Notes: generated by a model from the sequence alone, not told the origin. Positions 34,038 to 41,680 are shown, counted from the stretch's first letter. The stretch is 64,000 nucleotides of DNA from Ruminococcus flavefaciens ATCC 19208 (GCF_000518765.1 NZ_JAEF01000006.1:124001-188000); one strand, 5' to 3'. Made by a program: numbers and translations.

Positions 34038-34254
34038 AAGTTTAATCTGTCAGAATTTAATTTGCGGACAAATACTTGAGGTTTGATTAACACACTCACT
34101 GTCTGTTCAGACTGTTATTTTTATGCATATTATAGCGTAAATACAGTAAGTTTTCAACTGAAAAAGCTGTATTTGCAATAATGTAATTATTGCCTTTATA
34201 ATATGATGAAAAGAAAGGTTTCTTGCAAACATATCTACTATCTCTGATGCGAAT
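34038..34254. other. AT-rich intergenic region, no gene seen
   Basis: About 217 bases with stops in all frames and no clear promoter or repeat; borders the gene fragment at 34255. Confidence 0.4.
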
Positions 34255-34377
34255 ATGCGATTGCTTGTGGGGAGGATAATTTTTCACGAAAACGATGACG
34301 GCAGCCTTGATGTAAACCTTGAATTCAATGGCGACTTCAAGGACTCGAGTACGGTGTGCTTTGAGATCAATGAATAG
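34255..34377 (+). pseudogene. Short ORF, probable remnant of a gene 3' end
   Basis: A 40-codon ORF ends ENDDGSLDVNLEFNGDF then KDSSTVCFEINE-stop. The composition is protein-like (acidic, GC richer than its surroundings), while its first codons (MRLLVGRIIF) look unlike a signal or domain start. GGGGAGG lies inside the ORF rather than before it. It is best read as the C-terminal leftover of a lost gene. A genuine small protein cannot be excluded. Confidence 0.35.
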
Positions 34378-34385
34378 GTATATAA

Positions 34386-34408
34386 AAAGCCGCAGGGAGA
34401 CCTGCGGC
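34386..34408 (-). terminator. Second terminator after tRNA-Leu (minus strand)
   Basis: GCCGCAGG/CCTGCGGC with GAGA loop. The A5 before it becomes a T tract on the minus strand. Confidence 0.65.
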
Positions 34409-34493
34409 TATTCCATTTGTCGGAATACACATGAAATACACGTTTTGTGTCTCATTACCTGGTACCAAGATAGGAATAGAAGAGAGCAAAAGA

Positions 34494-34519
34494 AAAAAGC
34501 CCGAATAATCGGACTTTTT
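34494..34519 (-). terminator. Terminator directly after tRNA-Leu(UAG)
   Basis: AAAAAG-CCGA and TCGG-CTTTTT arms with ATAA loop, four bases beyond the tRNA 3' end. Confidence 0.75.
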
Positions 34520-34522
34520 GAA

Positions 34523-34607
34523 TGGTGCGGATGACAGGACTTGAACCTGCACACCTCTCGGTATTAGAACCTAAATCTAACGTGTCTGCCAGTTTCACCA
34601 CATCCGC
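34523..34607 (-). tRNA. tRNA-Leu (UAG), CCA encoded
   Basis: A class II tRNA with acceptor arms GCGGATG/CATCCGC, discriminator A and an encoded CCA. The anticodon stem-loop is TTAGA-TTTAGGT-TCTAA, anticodon TAG. It has a variable arm and GGTTCAAGTCC T-loop. It begins seven bases after the stop of the 34614 gene and may be cotranscribed with it. Confidence 0.95.
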
Positions 34608-34613
34608 ATTTTA

Positions 34614-35075
34614 TTAATTACAATAAATTATTGCCTGTTTGACGTAGCTGTATATATAGTTTTCACCTTTGAGGACACAATGTGCCCAACGTGGAGAAGT
34701 AAAGTCGTAACCGCTTATTTTGACTTTTTTATCGGTTTCGTTTCGCATAGCATCAACAAGTTCTCTGACCTTATCAGATATGCTTTTTTTGCAAATCACA
34801 CCAAAATCTATGACATCTAACTGATCTGTTGGATCTTTGTAAAGGTCAAAGACTATGCAATTGTTTGCATGATCACCATATACTAATATATCGCCTTTAT
34901 CGCAAGGTGTATTGTCATATATGGAATTTATTTCTTTTATATCAATGCTTAATCCGAGGATTTCCATGATCTTTGAAAGATTAGGATTTATATCTGATGG
35001 ATCCGGGTAACCATGCAATATTATCCAAATAGGAGATGCGATCCCGAATGTACATATTTTATCTATACCAAACAT
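34614..35075 (-). CDS. Uncharacterised 153-residue soluble protein
   Basis: I do not recognise the family. The protein has no signal peptide or TM helix and contains several Asp/Ile-rich strands (GDILVYGDHANNCIVFDLYK) and ISGYDFTSPRWAHCVLKG. A GTGAGG site precedes the ATG. It lies 90 bases downstream of the multi-TM gene on the same strand and seven bases before tRNA-Leu. Coding composition is more AT-rich than its neighbours, so it may be an accessory gene. Nothing indicates a function. Confidence 0.7.
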   Translation of the reverse strand: MFGIDKICTFGIASPIWIILHGYPDPSDINPNLSKIMEILGLSIDIKEINSIYDNTPCDKGDILVYGDHANNCIVFDLYKDPTDQLDVIDFGVICKKSISDKVRELVDAMRNETDKKVKISGYDFTSPRWAHCVLKGENYIYSYVKQAIIYCN

Positions 35076-35168
35076 ATGAACCTCACATGGTCAAAGCGGT
35101 TAAAAAACAATGATATTTCGATTCGTAACATCAGCGTATAAGCTATTGATCTGGAAGAAAGAGTAATA

Positions 35169-35675
35169 TCATAATTCGTCCATATCGCCTGAATTATTGT
35201 AACGTTTTTTTATTTCCTCATAATTCTGCTGATACGGATCCTTGATATTCCATTGTACACGGTCAAGCTCCTGATCTCTGAATCTTGTATTGAAATAAGG
35301 GAAACCGTCCTGCTGTTCAAGCCATTTATATTTTCTGTTGACTATTATTGTAAAAACAGAAAAGATGATGACTAAAGGTGTGAAAACAGGTGCGAATCTT
35401 GAACAAAACAAGTCTATTAGTGCAAGAGAGGACGCTGCTACAGGAAGGATATTATTCTTCAGGTATACGCTCAGAAATCCTGTGGCAAGAATTACAATAT
35501 TAATGAATATCAGTTTTAAATAAACAAGATCAAACAGCGCAAGTATCATGAAATACACAGAAGTAAAAATTGAAAAGCCATATGCAACAATATAAAATAC
35601 AGATGCCATATTATAAAACCTTTTGCATTTCTTGAGCATCATTCTGTTATGACTGCATTCCTGTTCGTAATTCAT
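35169..35675 (-). CDS. Uncharacterised multi-TM membrane protein
   Basis: A 168-residue protein with about four hydrophobic helices between residues 25 and 115 (FYIVAYGFSIFTSVYFMIL, LIFINIVILATGFLSVYL, and a pair further on). The acidic/Asn-rich cytosolic tail includes QQDGFPYFNTRFRDQELD. An amphipathic Cys-containing N-terminus precedes the helices. The start is taken at 35673-35675, six bases after GGAGG; an in-frame ATG 42 bases upstream has no site. The family is not recognised. Confidence 0.75.
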   Translation of the reverse strand: MNYEQECSHNRMMLKKCKRFYNMASVFYIVAYGFSIFTSVYFMILALFDLVYLKLIFINIVILATGFLSVYLKNNILPVAASSLALIDLFCSRFAPVFTPLVIIFSVFTIIVNRKYKWLEQQDGFPYFNTRFRDQELDRVQWNIKDPYQQNYEEIKKRYNNSGDMDEL

Positions 35676-35775
35676 GATGTGCCTCCAAAAAGAAACTGTG
35701 ATCTTTCCAACAGACAAGTAATATTATAACCTGTAAACTGTTTTTTGTCAAGTAAAAATGGAAGAAATGATTAAT

Positions 35776-35806
35776 AAAAAGAGGAGCGCGGTAAACACTC
35801 CTCTTT
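35776..35806 (-). terminator. Terminator of the Ala/Gln-rich protein gene
   Basis: AAAGAGGAG (35778-35786) and CTCCTCTTT (35798-35806); minus-strand T tract. Confidence 0.7.
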
Positions 35807-35816
35807 ATAACTTCTA

Positions 35817-36452
35817 TTATTTCTGATTATTTGCAGATGCTTGCTGAGCAGCCTGAGCAGCTTGTTGTGCTGCCTGCTGAGCAGCCTGAAGAGCTGTTTG
35901 CTGGACCTGTTGCTGAGGAGCAGCCTGTGCAGCTGTCGGAGCTTCCTTTTTCTCAGGGGTTGGAGCAGGAGTTTCATCAGCTTTTTTAGATGCCTGTTCT
36001 TTATTTTCAGCAGGTGCAGCTTCCTTCTTCTCAGCATTCTGAGGCTTTGGAGCTTCAGGCTGTTTAGCTGTGTCTGTATTCTTGGAAGGCTCTGCTTTTT
36101 TTTCGGACTCAGCCTGTTTAGCAGGAGCAGCCTGCTTCTTGTCGTTTTTCTGCTTTTCATTGTTTGTCTGTTTTTCTGCTTCTTCTTTTTCCGAGCGATC
36201 GCCCTTTGACTCTATATAAAGGTCATCGTCGGCGATACTTCCGACAAATCTAAGCTGTTTAACAGGTATTCTCTTTAATGGAGAATAGATAAATGCTTTG
36301 CAGGAATAGTTCTGTTCAACAAGGCCCTTTTTTTCACACAGTACCCTGTTTCCGTCCTTTGTTCTTTTTCCGTACATACAGTAATCACATTTAGGGTCGA
36401 TCTTTTTATCGAAATATTTAGCTCCACCCTGGAAAAATGAGAATAAACCCAT
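35817..36452 (-). CDS. Cys-rich head with long Ala/Lys/Glu/Gln low-complexity tail
   Basis: 211 residues. The first ~80 form a compact head with four Cys (DPKCDYCMYGKR, NRVLCEKKGLVEQNYSCKAF), plausibly a small metal-binding domain. From about residue 85 it is Lys/Glu/Ala/Pro-rich and ends in an almost pure Ala-Gln repeat (AAQQAAQQAAQAAQQASANN). The tail looks like a disordered or coiled spacer. There is no signal peptide, so it should be cytosolic. A conserved Cys head of this kind is widespread in Clostridiales as an uncharacterised protein; the function is unknown. It has its own terminator. Confidence 0.75.
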   Translation of the reverse strand: MGLFSFFQGGAKYFDKKIDPKCDYCMYGKRTKDGNRVLCEKKGLVEQNYSCKAFIYSPLKRIPVKQLRFVGSIADDDLYIESKGDRSEKEEAEKQTNNEKQKNDKKQAAPAKQAESEKKAEPSKNTDTAKQPEAPKPQNAEKKEAAPAENKEQASKKADETPAPTPEKKEAPTAAQAAPQQQVQQTALQAAQQAAQQAAQAAQQASANNQK

Positions 36453-36673
36453 TAATAATCACCTCAAAAATAAATCTATAAATTAGTATATCACAAATAA
36501 AAGAATTTGTCCAGTGATTTTTGAAAAATTATATATTTTTTTGAAATAATAGCGATTTCATTGTTTGAAATGCACAAATATCGGACAATAAGCGTCAATA
36601 TGATATTAATATCTGCAACAAAAAGCAATATAGAAACTAATTAACAGTCTTAGCAGATACTAACAATCATAAA
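36453..36673. other. AT-rich divergent intergenic region
   Basis: It carries the minus-strand promoter region of the 35817 gene; no gene or repeat seen. Together with the leader below it makes 428 bases without a gene. Confidence 0.4.
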
Positions 36674-36702
36674 TTGACAATAATGTAACAATGTGTTAGA
36701 AT
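36674..36702 (+). promoter_or_regulatory. Sigma-A promoter of hydrogenase-maturation cluster
   Basis: TTGACA at 36674-36679, 17 bp spacer, TAGAAT at 36697-36702. Confidence 0.8.
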
Positions 36703-36708
36703 GATATC

Positions 36709-36820
36709 AGCGGAATGCAGGATTTATTCTGTTTTTGGCTGTAAAATAATTTTGTTTTCGGGCATCAGGGTGAAAACTCTGTTATCGGATGGCAGTTTGT
36801 ATTATACTATGCAGATATTC
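36709..36820 (+). ncRNA. Unidentified structured-looking leader before hydrogenase-maturation genes
   Basis: About 110 transcribed bases precede an intrinsic terminator, a typical riboswitch or attenuator layout. GAAT/ATTC pair near its 5' end, and CAGGG...CTCTG around 36765-36785. I do not recognise any known riboswitch class. A stand-alone small RNA is the alternative. Confidence 0.4.
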
Positions 36821-36845
36821 TCCGTCCATGCTGGGCGGATTTTTT
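36821..36845 (+). terminator. Leader terminator
   Basis: TCCGTCC (36821-36827) pairs with GGGCGGA (36833-36839), one G-U pair, loop ATGCT, followed by six T, 35 bases before the first gene. Confidence 0.75.
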
Positions 36846-36880
36846 ATTAACTGCTTTTCCTGCCTTTAAAGGAGGAGAGA

Positions 36881-37129
36881 ATGGAAAACAAACGTATAGC
36901 AGTAGCGGCGATAGTTATTGATGAACAGTCGGCAGCTGTAGAAGTCAATAACGTGCTCCATGACTACAGCGATATAATTATCGGACGCATGGGGATACCT
37001 TATAAGGAACGCGGTATATCACTGATATCTGTTGCACTTGATGCAGAGCCTGATGTTATAAGCAGTCTCACAGGCAGGCTCGGACAGATTAACGGTGTTT
37101 CGGTCAAAGCCGCAATATCAAAGAAGTAA
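36881..37129 (+). CDS. TM1266-type iron-only hydrogenase system putative regulator
   Basis: An 82-residue ACT-like single domain (beta-alpha-beta-beta-alpha-beta), starting ENKRIAVAAIVIDEQSAAVE. IIIGRMGIPYKERGISLIS and the C-terminal GQINGVSVKAAISKK are diagnostic of the family. These proteins consistently sit with hydE/hydF/hydG and resemble the NikR ligand-binding domain without a DNA-binding part. Function is presumed regulatory but not shown. AAAGGAGGAG precedes the ATG. It heads the small operon ending in hydG. Confidence 0.88.
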   Translation: MENKRIAVAAIVIDEQSAAVEVNNVLHDYSDIIIGRMGIPYKERGISLISVALDAEPDVISSLTGRLGQINGVSVKAAISKK

Positions 37130-37142
37130 AATGGAGTTACAT

Positions 37143-37610
37143 ATGAGACGAGCTGACAGAGAAATAACCGATAAAAAAGCAATAGAGGAATTCATCTCGA
37201 AAGAGAAGATAATACGTATAGGCTTCTGTGATAATGGTGTAGTTTACATAGTTCCTGTGAACTATGGTTACTCTGATGACAGTGGAGAATATACCTTTTA
37301 TTTTCACGGAGCTGTTGCAGGCAGAAAGTATGAGCTTGCAAAGTCAGCCCCCTCAGTAGGATTTGAGATCGACGGTAACCATGAGCTTTTGGGAGCTGAG
37401 ACAGCTTGCGGACACTCTGCTAAGTATATGAGCGTAATCGGAAACGGAATACTATCTATCATAGAAGGTAATGATGAAAAGAAGGCTGCTCTTGAATTAA
37501 TAATGAAGCAGGCAGCAGGCAGGGCAGGACTTGAGTATGACAATAATGTACTCGGACGTACTGCCGTGTTTAAACTTAATGTAAAAAAGATGTCTTGTAA
37601 GGCAAAATAA
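37143..37610 (+). CDS. Pyridoxamine 5'-phosphate oxidase-like flavin-binding protein
   Basis: A 155-residue split-barrel protein: ADREITDKKAIEEFISKE, VYIVPVNYGYSDDSGEYTFY, FHGAVAGRKYELAKSAPSVG and FEIDGNHEL. These are marks of the small PPOX/NimA-like group that binds FMN or haem. The ATG at 37143 follows GGAG by six bases; alternative ATG at 37131 has no good site. It sits between the hydrogenase regulator and hydG, so a redox or maturation-linked role is possible, though this group also includes 5-nitroimidazole reductases. Confidence 0.85.
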   Translation: MRRADREITDKKAIEEFISKEKIIRIGFCDNGVVYIVPVNYGYSDDSGEYTFYFHGAVAGRKYELAKSAPSVGFEIDGNHELLGAETACGHSAKYMSVIGNGILSIIEGNDEKKAALELIMKQAAGRAGLEYDNNVLGRTAVFKLNVKKMSCKAK

Positions 37611-37627
37611 AACTGGAGGAAATAAAT

Positions 37628-39079
37628 ATGTATGATGTAAAGTCTATGAATGCGGACGATTTTATAAATGATGAGGAAATAAAGGCTACTCTTGAATATG
37701 CCGAGCAGAATAAGCACAATCGTGAGCTTATCGAGCAGATACTCGAAAAGGCAAAGCCGAGAAAGACAGGCAGGGGAGTAGAATGTTCGGGACTTTCACA
37801 CCGTGAGGCAAGCGTACTTCTTGCCTGCGATATTCCTGAGATGACAGAAAAAATGTATGACCTTGCCCGTGAGATAAAGGAAGCTTTCTACGGCAACAGA
37901 ATAGTTATGTTCGCACCTCTTTATCTCTCAAATTACTGTGTTAACAAGTGCGTTTACTGTCCTTATCATTTCCAGAATAAAGAGATACCACGTAAAAAGC
38001 TGACACAGGAGGAAGTACGACAGGAGGTTATCGCACTTCAGGATATGGGACACAAGAGACTTGCTATCGAGTCAGGCGAGGACCCTGTAAACAATCCTAT
38101 CGAGTATATCCTTGAATGTATCAAGACTATCTACTCAATAAAGCACAAGAACGGTGCTATCCGCCGTGTAAACGTTAATATTGCGGCTACTACTGTTGAG
38201 AACTACCGCAAGCTCAAGGAAGCAGGCATCGGAACTTATATCCTTTTCCAGGAGACATATCACAAAGAGAGCTACGAGGTACTTCACCCGGCAGGACCAA
38301 AGCACAACTACGCATACCACACAGAGGCTATGGACAGAGCTATGGAGGGCGGTATAGACGATGTAGGTCTCGGAGTTCTTTTCGGACTTGACAAGTACAG
38401 ATACGAGTTTGCAGGACTTCTTATGCACGCAGAGCACCTCGAAGCTGTACACGGCGTAGGACCTCATACTATCAGTGTGCCTCGTTTAAGAAGGGCTTCG
38501 GACATTGACCCCGATGTATTTGACAATGGTATCGACGATGATACATTTGCTAAGATAGTAGCTTGTATCCGTATCGCTGTTCCGTACACAGGCATGATAA
38601 TCTCTACACGTGAGAGCGAGGAATGTCGTGCAAAGGTGCTTGAACTTGGTGTATCACAGATATCAGGCGGTTCAAGAACATCTGTAGGCGGCTATGCAGG
38701 ATATACTGCTGAAGAGCGCCCTCATGATACAGAGCAGTTCGACGTATCAGACCAGCGTTCACTTGATGAAGTTGTAAAGTGGCTCATGGATCAGGGGCAT
38801 ATCCCGTCATTCTGTACAGCCTGCTACCGTGAAGGACGTACAGGTGACCGTTTCATGGCTCTCTGCAAGGTGGGACAGATACAGAACTGCTGTCACCCTA
38901 ATGCACTTATGACACTTCAGGAATATCTCAGCGACTATGCATCACCAGAGACCAAAAAGGTTGGCGAAGCACTTATTTCTAAGGAGATTCTGAATGTACC
39001 TGATGAAAAGCGCAGACAGCGTGCTATGGAATATCTTGACGAGATAAAGAACGGCGGCAAGCGAGATTTCAGATTCTGA
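37628..39079 (+). CDS. hydG: [FeFe]-hydrogenase maturation radical SAM protein HydG
   Basis: A 483-residue radical SAM tyrosine lyase. The SAM [4Fe-4S] motif is CX3CX2C at C104, C108 and C111 (NYCVNKCVYCPYHF). The C-terminal auxiliary cluster region has FCTACYREGRTGDRF and CKVGQIQNCCHP. HydG splits tyrosine into p-cresol and dehydroglycine and turns the latter into the CO and CN ligands of the H-cluster. Its target here is the HydA encoded at 61.2-63.0 kb. HydE and HydF are not in this window. TGGAGG lies before the ATG; a strong terminator follows. Confidence 0.97.
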   Translation: MYDVKSMNADDFINDEEIKATLEYAEQNKHNRELIEQILEKAKPRKTGRGVECSGLSHREASVLLACDIPEMTEKMYDLAREIKEAFYGNRIVMFAPLYLSNYCVNKCVYCPYHFQNKEIPRKKLTQEEVRQEVIALQDMGHKRLAIESGEDPVNNPIEYILECIKTIYSIKHKNGAIRRVNVNIAATTVENYRKLKEAGIGTYILFQETYHKESYEVLHPAGPKHNYAYHTEAMDRAMEGGIDDVGLGVLFGLDKYRYEFAGLLMHAEHLEAVHGVGPHTISVPRLRRASDIDPDVFDNGIDDDTFAKIVACIRIAVPYTGMIISTRESEECRAKVLELGVSQISGGSRTSVGGYAGYTAEERPHDTEQFDVSDQRSLDEVVKWLMDQGHIPSFCTACYREGRTGDRFMALCKVGQIQNCCHPNALMTLQEYLSDYASPETKKVGEALISKEILNVPDEKRRQRAMEYLDEIKNGGKRDFRF

Positions 39080-39083
39080 TGAT

Positions 39084-39110
39084 AAAAGCCCTGCATAATG
39101 CAGGGCTTTT
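39084..39110 (+). terminator. Terminator of hydG
   Basis: AAAAGCCCTGCA and TGCAGGGCTTTT, a perfect 12 bp stem with a three-base loop. Confidence 0.9.
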
Positions 39111-39113
39111 CAT

Positions 39114-39142
39114 TTGACAAAGCTTTGATACTGTGATACAAT
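39114..39142 (+). promoter_or_regulatory. Sigma-A promoter
   Basis: TTGACA at 39114-39119, 17 bp spacer, TACAAT at 39137-39142, 38 bp before the small membrane protein gene. Confidence 0.85.
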
Positions 39143-39180
39143 ATGAAAGTATTTTACCATATAAAAAGGAGGACAATATA

Positions 39181-39348
39181 ATGATAAATACTTTAATGCT
39201 TATTGCAGCAAATACACCGAAAACAGGAGATACATTCCCGAGAGGCATTATTTTTGTTATAATCATCGCAGCTGTTATCCTTGCAGTAGGTACAGCGGTA
39301 TTCGCTAAGAAAAAAGGCGGCAATGACGATGAAGACGATGATGAATAA
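39181..39348 (+). CDS. 55-residue membrane protein with PKTGD motif and acidic tail
   Basis: The ATG at 39181 follows AGGAGGACAATATA. A short N-terminus (MINTLMLIAANTPKTGDTF) is followed by one TM helix (IIFVIIIAAVILAVGTAVFA), a KKK stop-transfer and an Asp/Glu tail (GGNDDEDDDE). NTPKTGD before the TM helix recalls a sortase sorting signal, but the protein has almost nothing in front of it and the acidic tail is unusual. The last 26 bases overlap the start of the LRR-dockerin gene, so the two are probably coupled. Function unknown. Confidence 0.7.
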   Translation: MINTLMLIAANTPKTGDTFPRGIIFVIIIAAVILAVGTAVFAKKKGGNDDEDDDE

Positions 39349-40348
39349 GAAAATTGCAGCGATTTTTACAGCTATAGCAGCCTTATTCTGTTCTGTTCCT
39401 GTAAGGGCTAATGCAGAATTAATGACTGAAAATGATGTTGTTTATGATGTGGACGATGAAAGCGGCACTTGTTCCGTCGCAAAATATAACGGTAATGCTT
39501 CAATAGTAGAAATACCAGCCGCTTTGGGCAGATATAAAGTTGTAAGTATTGCTGATGAGGCGTTTCGCGGTAATCCTGATATCAAGTATGTTACCTTACC
39601 CTCAACTATCAGTAAAATAGATGAATCGGCTTTTAGTGAATGCAAAAATCTTAAAAGCATCAATTTTCCATCGTCACTTGAAAGTATCGGTGGATATGCT
39701 TTCAATACCAACCATTCTCTTGATGGTATAAAGCTTAACAGCGGGCTCAGGAAAATAAAAAATGACACATTTCAGCTTTGTATATCTGTAAAAGCGTTAA
39801 CTATACCTCCTCTTGTTGAAACGATTTGTGATCACGCTCTGCATGGAATGCACAGTATGGAAACGCTGCGCTTTTGTGAAGGAGTGAAAAAAATCGAGAA
39901 AACTGCGGCGTTGAATTCATATAAGATTTCGAGGATTATAATCCCTCCTTCTGTTGAAGAAATACAGGAATACGCTGTAGGGTATCGTTACTATTCACCT
40001 GATTATAACCTTTGTTCCAATGTGGAAATATATGGCAAAAAAGGTACTGAGGCGGAACGATATGCAAAAGATAACGACATCCCGTTCAACGAATTTGATT
40101 TCAGGTACGGTGATGTGAATAGTGACGGAAAAGTAGATTCTGTTGATGCATCGGCAGTGCTTGCAGAGTATTCGAGAAGATCTACTGAAGACGGAAAATC
40201 GAAATTTTCTAAAACCGATGATGTTAAAGCAGATGTTAATGATGATCTTATTGTTGATGCTGTTGATGCATCACTGATCCTTTCGTATTACTCACACGCT
40301 TCAAGCGGTGATATGAGAACTCCCGAGGAATACTTTTTCCTTGCATGA
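39323..40348 (+). CDS. Secreted BspA-type LRR protein with C-terminal dockerin
   Basis: Up to 341 residues. The signal peptide is around MNKKIAAIFTAIAALFCSVP. LRR_5 repeats span about 60-255 (SIADEAFRGNPDIKYVTLP, SKIDESAFSECKNLKSINFP). The dockerin spans about 263-340 (YGDVNSDGKVDSVDASAVL, KADVNDDLIVDAVDASLIL). The dockerin shares the VDAS style with the 1541-residue LRR protein and differs from the serpin and GH43 dockerins. Start is uncertain: 39323 lies inside the preceding gene, and Met codons at 39329, 39338 and 39341 are also in frame. A surface binding role is likely; no catalytic motif. Confidence 0.87.
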   Translation: MTMKTMMNKKIAAIFTAIAALFCSVPVRANAELMTENDVVYDVDDESGTCSVAKYNGNASIVEIPAALGRYKVVSIADEAFRGNPDIKYVTLPSTISKIDESAFSECKNLKSINFPSSLESIGGYAFNTNHSLDGIKLNSGLRKIKNDTFQLCISVKALTIPPLVETICDHALHGMHSMETLRFCEGVKKIEKTAALNSYKISRIIIPPSVEEIQEYAVGYRYYSPDYNLCSNVEIYGKKGTEAERYAKDNDIPFNEFDFRYGDVNSDGKVDSVDASAVLAEYSRRSTEDGKSKFSKTDDVKADVNDDLIVDAVDASLILSYYSHASSGDMRTPEEYFFLA

Positions 40349-40387
40349 TACAATATAATATATAAATCAATCATGTGAGGTGATGAT

Positions 40388-40687
40388 ATGCTTCTGAGCT
40401 TTGAAGAGCTGTGCAGGAAGGAAGTCATAGATATCGCAACAGGAGAAAGACTCGGATTTATAGACGATATAGAAGTCGATATAGAAAGCGGCAGTGTAAG
40501 ATCACTTATCATTTACGGCTGTGCAAAGCTTTTCGGACTGTTTGGCAGGGAAGATGATACTATCATTTCCTGTAAGGATATAAAGGTCGTAGGAGAAGAC
40601 GTGGTGCTTGTTGAACGTGATAAGTCGGCGGGAAGTGCACAATTAACAAAATATAAAAAAAACAGTTTTTTAAGTTTGTTGAAATAG
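40388..40687 (+). CDS. YlmC/YmxH-family PRC-barrel protein
   Basis: A 99-residue PRC-barrel protein: LLSFEELCRKEVIDIATGER, LGFIDDIEVDIESGSVRSLI and DDTIISCKDIKVVGEDVVLV. The family is common in spore-forming Firmicutes (YlmC/YmxH) and its molecular role is unclear; a sporulation link is from family naming only. GTGAGGTGAT provides the ribosome site. It stands alone between the LRR-dockerin gene and rpsB. Confidence 0.88.
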   Translation: MLLSFEELCRKEVIDIATGERLGFIDDIEVDIESGSVRSLIIYGCAKLFGLFGREDDTIISCKDIKVVGEDVVLVERDKSAGSAQLTKYKKNSFLSLLK

Positions 40688-40702
40688 CGGCTGCAAAAAG
40701 TC

Positions 40703-40731
40703 TTGCAAAAGTTGACAGAAAATGATATAAT
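40703..40731 (+). promoter_or_regulatory. Promoter of rpsB
   Basis: TTGCAA at 40703-40708, 17 bp spacer, TATAAT at 40726-40731 with extended TGa. The TTGACA at 40712 is only eight bases from the -10 and is not used in this reading. Confidence 0.75.
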
Positions 40732-40737
40732 ATTAAG

Positions 40738-40847
40738 GCAATTCGCACGCCTGTACTTTCGGCGGTTGGTGCGCAGATGTCTGCGTTGCTGCTGAGTTAA
40801 GTCTGGCGGAGGATTAATAATAACCAATTTTTAAGGAGGACTACACC
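40738..40847 (+). promoter_or_regulatory. Structured 5' leader of rpsB
   Basis: CGCAC-GCC (40744-40751) pairs with GGC and GTGCG (40761-40773). The CGCAGA/TCTGCG hairpin (40772-40785) shares bases with the first stem, so the two are alternatives. Ribosomal-protein leaders in Firmicutes often carry autoregulatory structures; S2 autoregulation is inferred only. AAGGAGG at the end is the ribosome site. Confidence 0.5.
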
Positions 40848-41594
40848 ATGGGAGTAGTATCAATGAAGCAGCTTCTTGAGGCTGGCGTACACTTCGGACA
40901 CCAGACAAGAAGATGGAACCCGAAAATGGCACCATACATTTTCACAGAAAGAAACGGAATTTACATCATCGACCTTCAGAAGACAGTTAAGAAGCTCGAA
41001 GAAGCTTATATGTTCGTTCGTGACATTGCAGCTCAGGGCGGCGAAGTTCTTTTCGTAGGTACAAAGAAGCAGGCTGGAGACTCTGTTAAGGAAGAGGCTA
41101 CAAGAGCTGGTGCACACTATGTAAATGCAAGATGGCTCGGCGGTATGCTCACAAACTTCAAGACAATCCAGACAAGAATAAAGAGACTTGAGCAGCTCCA
41201 CACAATGGAGGAAGACGGTACATTCGCACTTCTCCCTAAGAAGGAAGTTGTAAAGCTCAACCTCGAGATCGAAAAGCTTGAGAAGTTCCTCGGCGGTATC
41301 AAGACAATGAAGAAGCTCCCCGCAGCACTCTTCATCGTTGACCCACGCAAGGAAAAGATCGCTGTAGCAGAAGCTAAGAAACTCAACATCCCGATCGTTG
41401 CTATCGTTGATACAAACTGCGATCCTGATGAAGTTGATTATGTTATCCCTGGTAACGATGACGCTATCAGAGCTGTAAAGCTTATCGCTGGTTCTATCGC
41501 TAACGCTGTTATCGAAGGCAGACAGGGCGATGACGCTATAGCTGCTGAGGCAGAAGTGGAAACAGCTGAGGCTGCTGAGGCAGAGGCTGAATAA
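40848..41594 (+). CDS. rpsB: 30S ribosomal protein S2
   Basis: A 248-residue S2 protein: [67 protein letters not shown] and [20 protein letters not shown]. The C-terminus adds an acidic Ala/Glu tail beyond about residue 228. It binds 16S rRNA and helps recruit S1-like functions on the small subunit. The standard order rpsB-tsf is kept, with a terminator between them that must be read through or compensated. Confidence 0.98.
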   Translation: MGVVSMKQLLEAGVHFGHQTRRWNPKMAPYIFTERNGIYIIDLQKTVKKLEEAYMFVRDIAAQGGEVLFVGTKKQAGDSVKEEATRAGAHYVNARWLGGMLTNFKTIQTRIKRLEQLHTMEEDGTFALLPKKEVVKLNLEIEKLEKFLGGIKTMKKLPAALFIVDPRKEKIAVAEAKKLNIPIVAIVDTNCDPDEVDYVIPGNDDAIRAVKLIAGSIANAVIEGRQGDDAIAAEAEVETAEAAEAEAE

Positions 41595-41620
41595 TCATAA
41601 TACAAACATTGAAAACAATC

Positions 41621-41649
41621 AAAAACCCGAACTAACCCTTCGGGTTTTT
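41621..41649 (+). terminator. Terminator between rpsB and tsf
   Basis: AAAAACCCGAA (41621-41631) and TTCGGGTTTTT (41639-41649). It probably lowers tsf relative to rpsB. Confidence 0.85.
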
Positions 41650-41680
41650 GCGGATTAATACATTATAGGAGGTAATTACA

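Noticed and set aside
34378-34430. Integration (att) site beside tRNA-Leu(UAG)
   Set aside because: I found no repeat of the tRNA 3' end nearby and no integrase gene; hairpins there are explained as terminators.
35771-36160. Minus-strand Leu/Lys/Arg-rich ORF
   Set aside because: It is an off-frame reading of the Ala/Lys/Gln-rich repeat in the 35817-36452 gene; no ribosome site.
39181-39348. Sortase-anchored surface protein
   Set aside because: The PKTGD motif has almost no exported domain before it and the acidic tail is atypical; kept only as an oddity.
40712-40731. TTGACA at 40712 as -35 box of rpsB
   Set aside because: Only eight bases separate it from TATAAT; TTGCAA at 40703 has correct 17 bp spacing and the -10 is extended.
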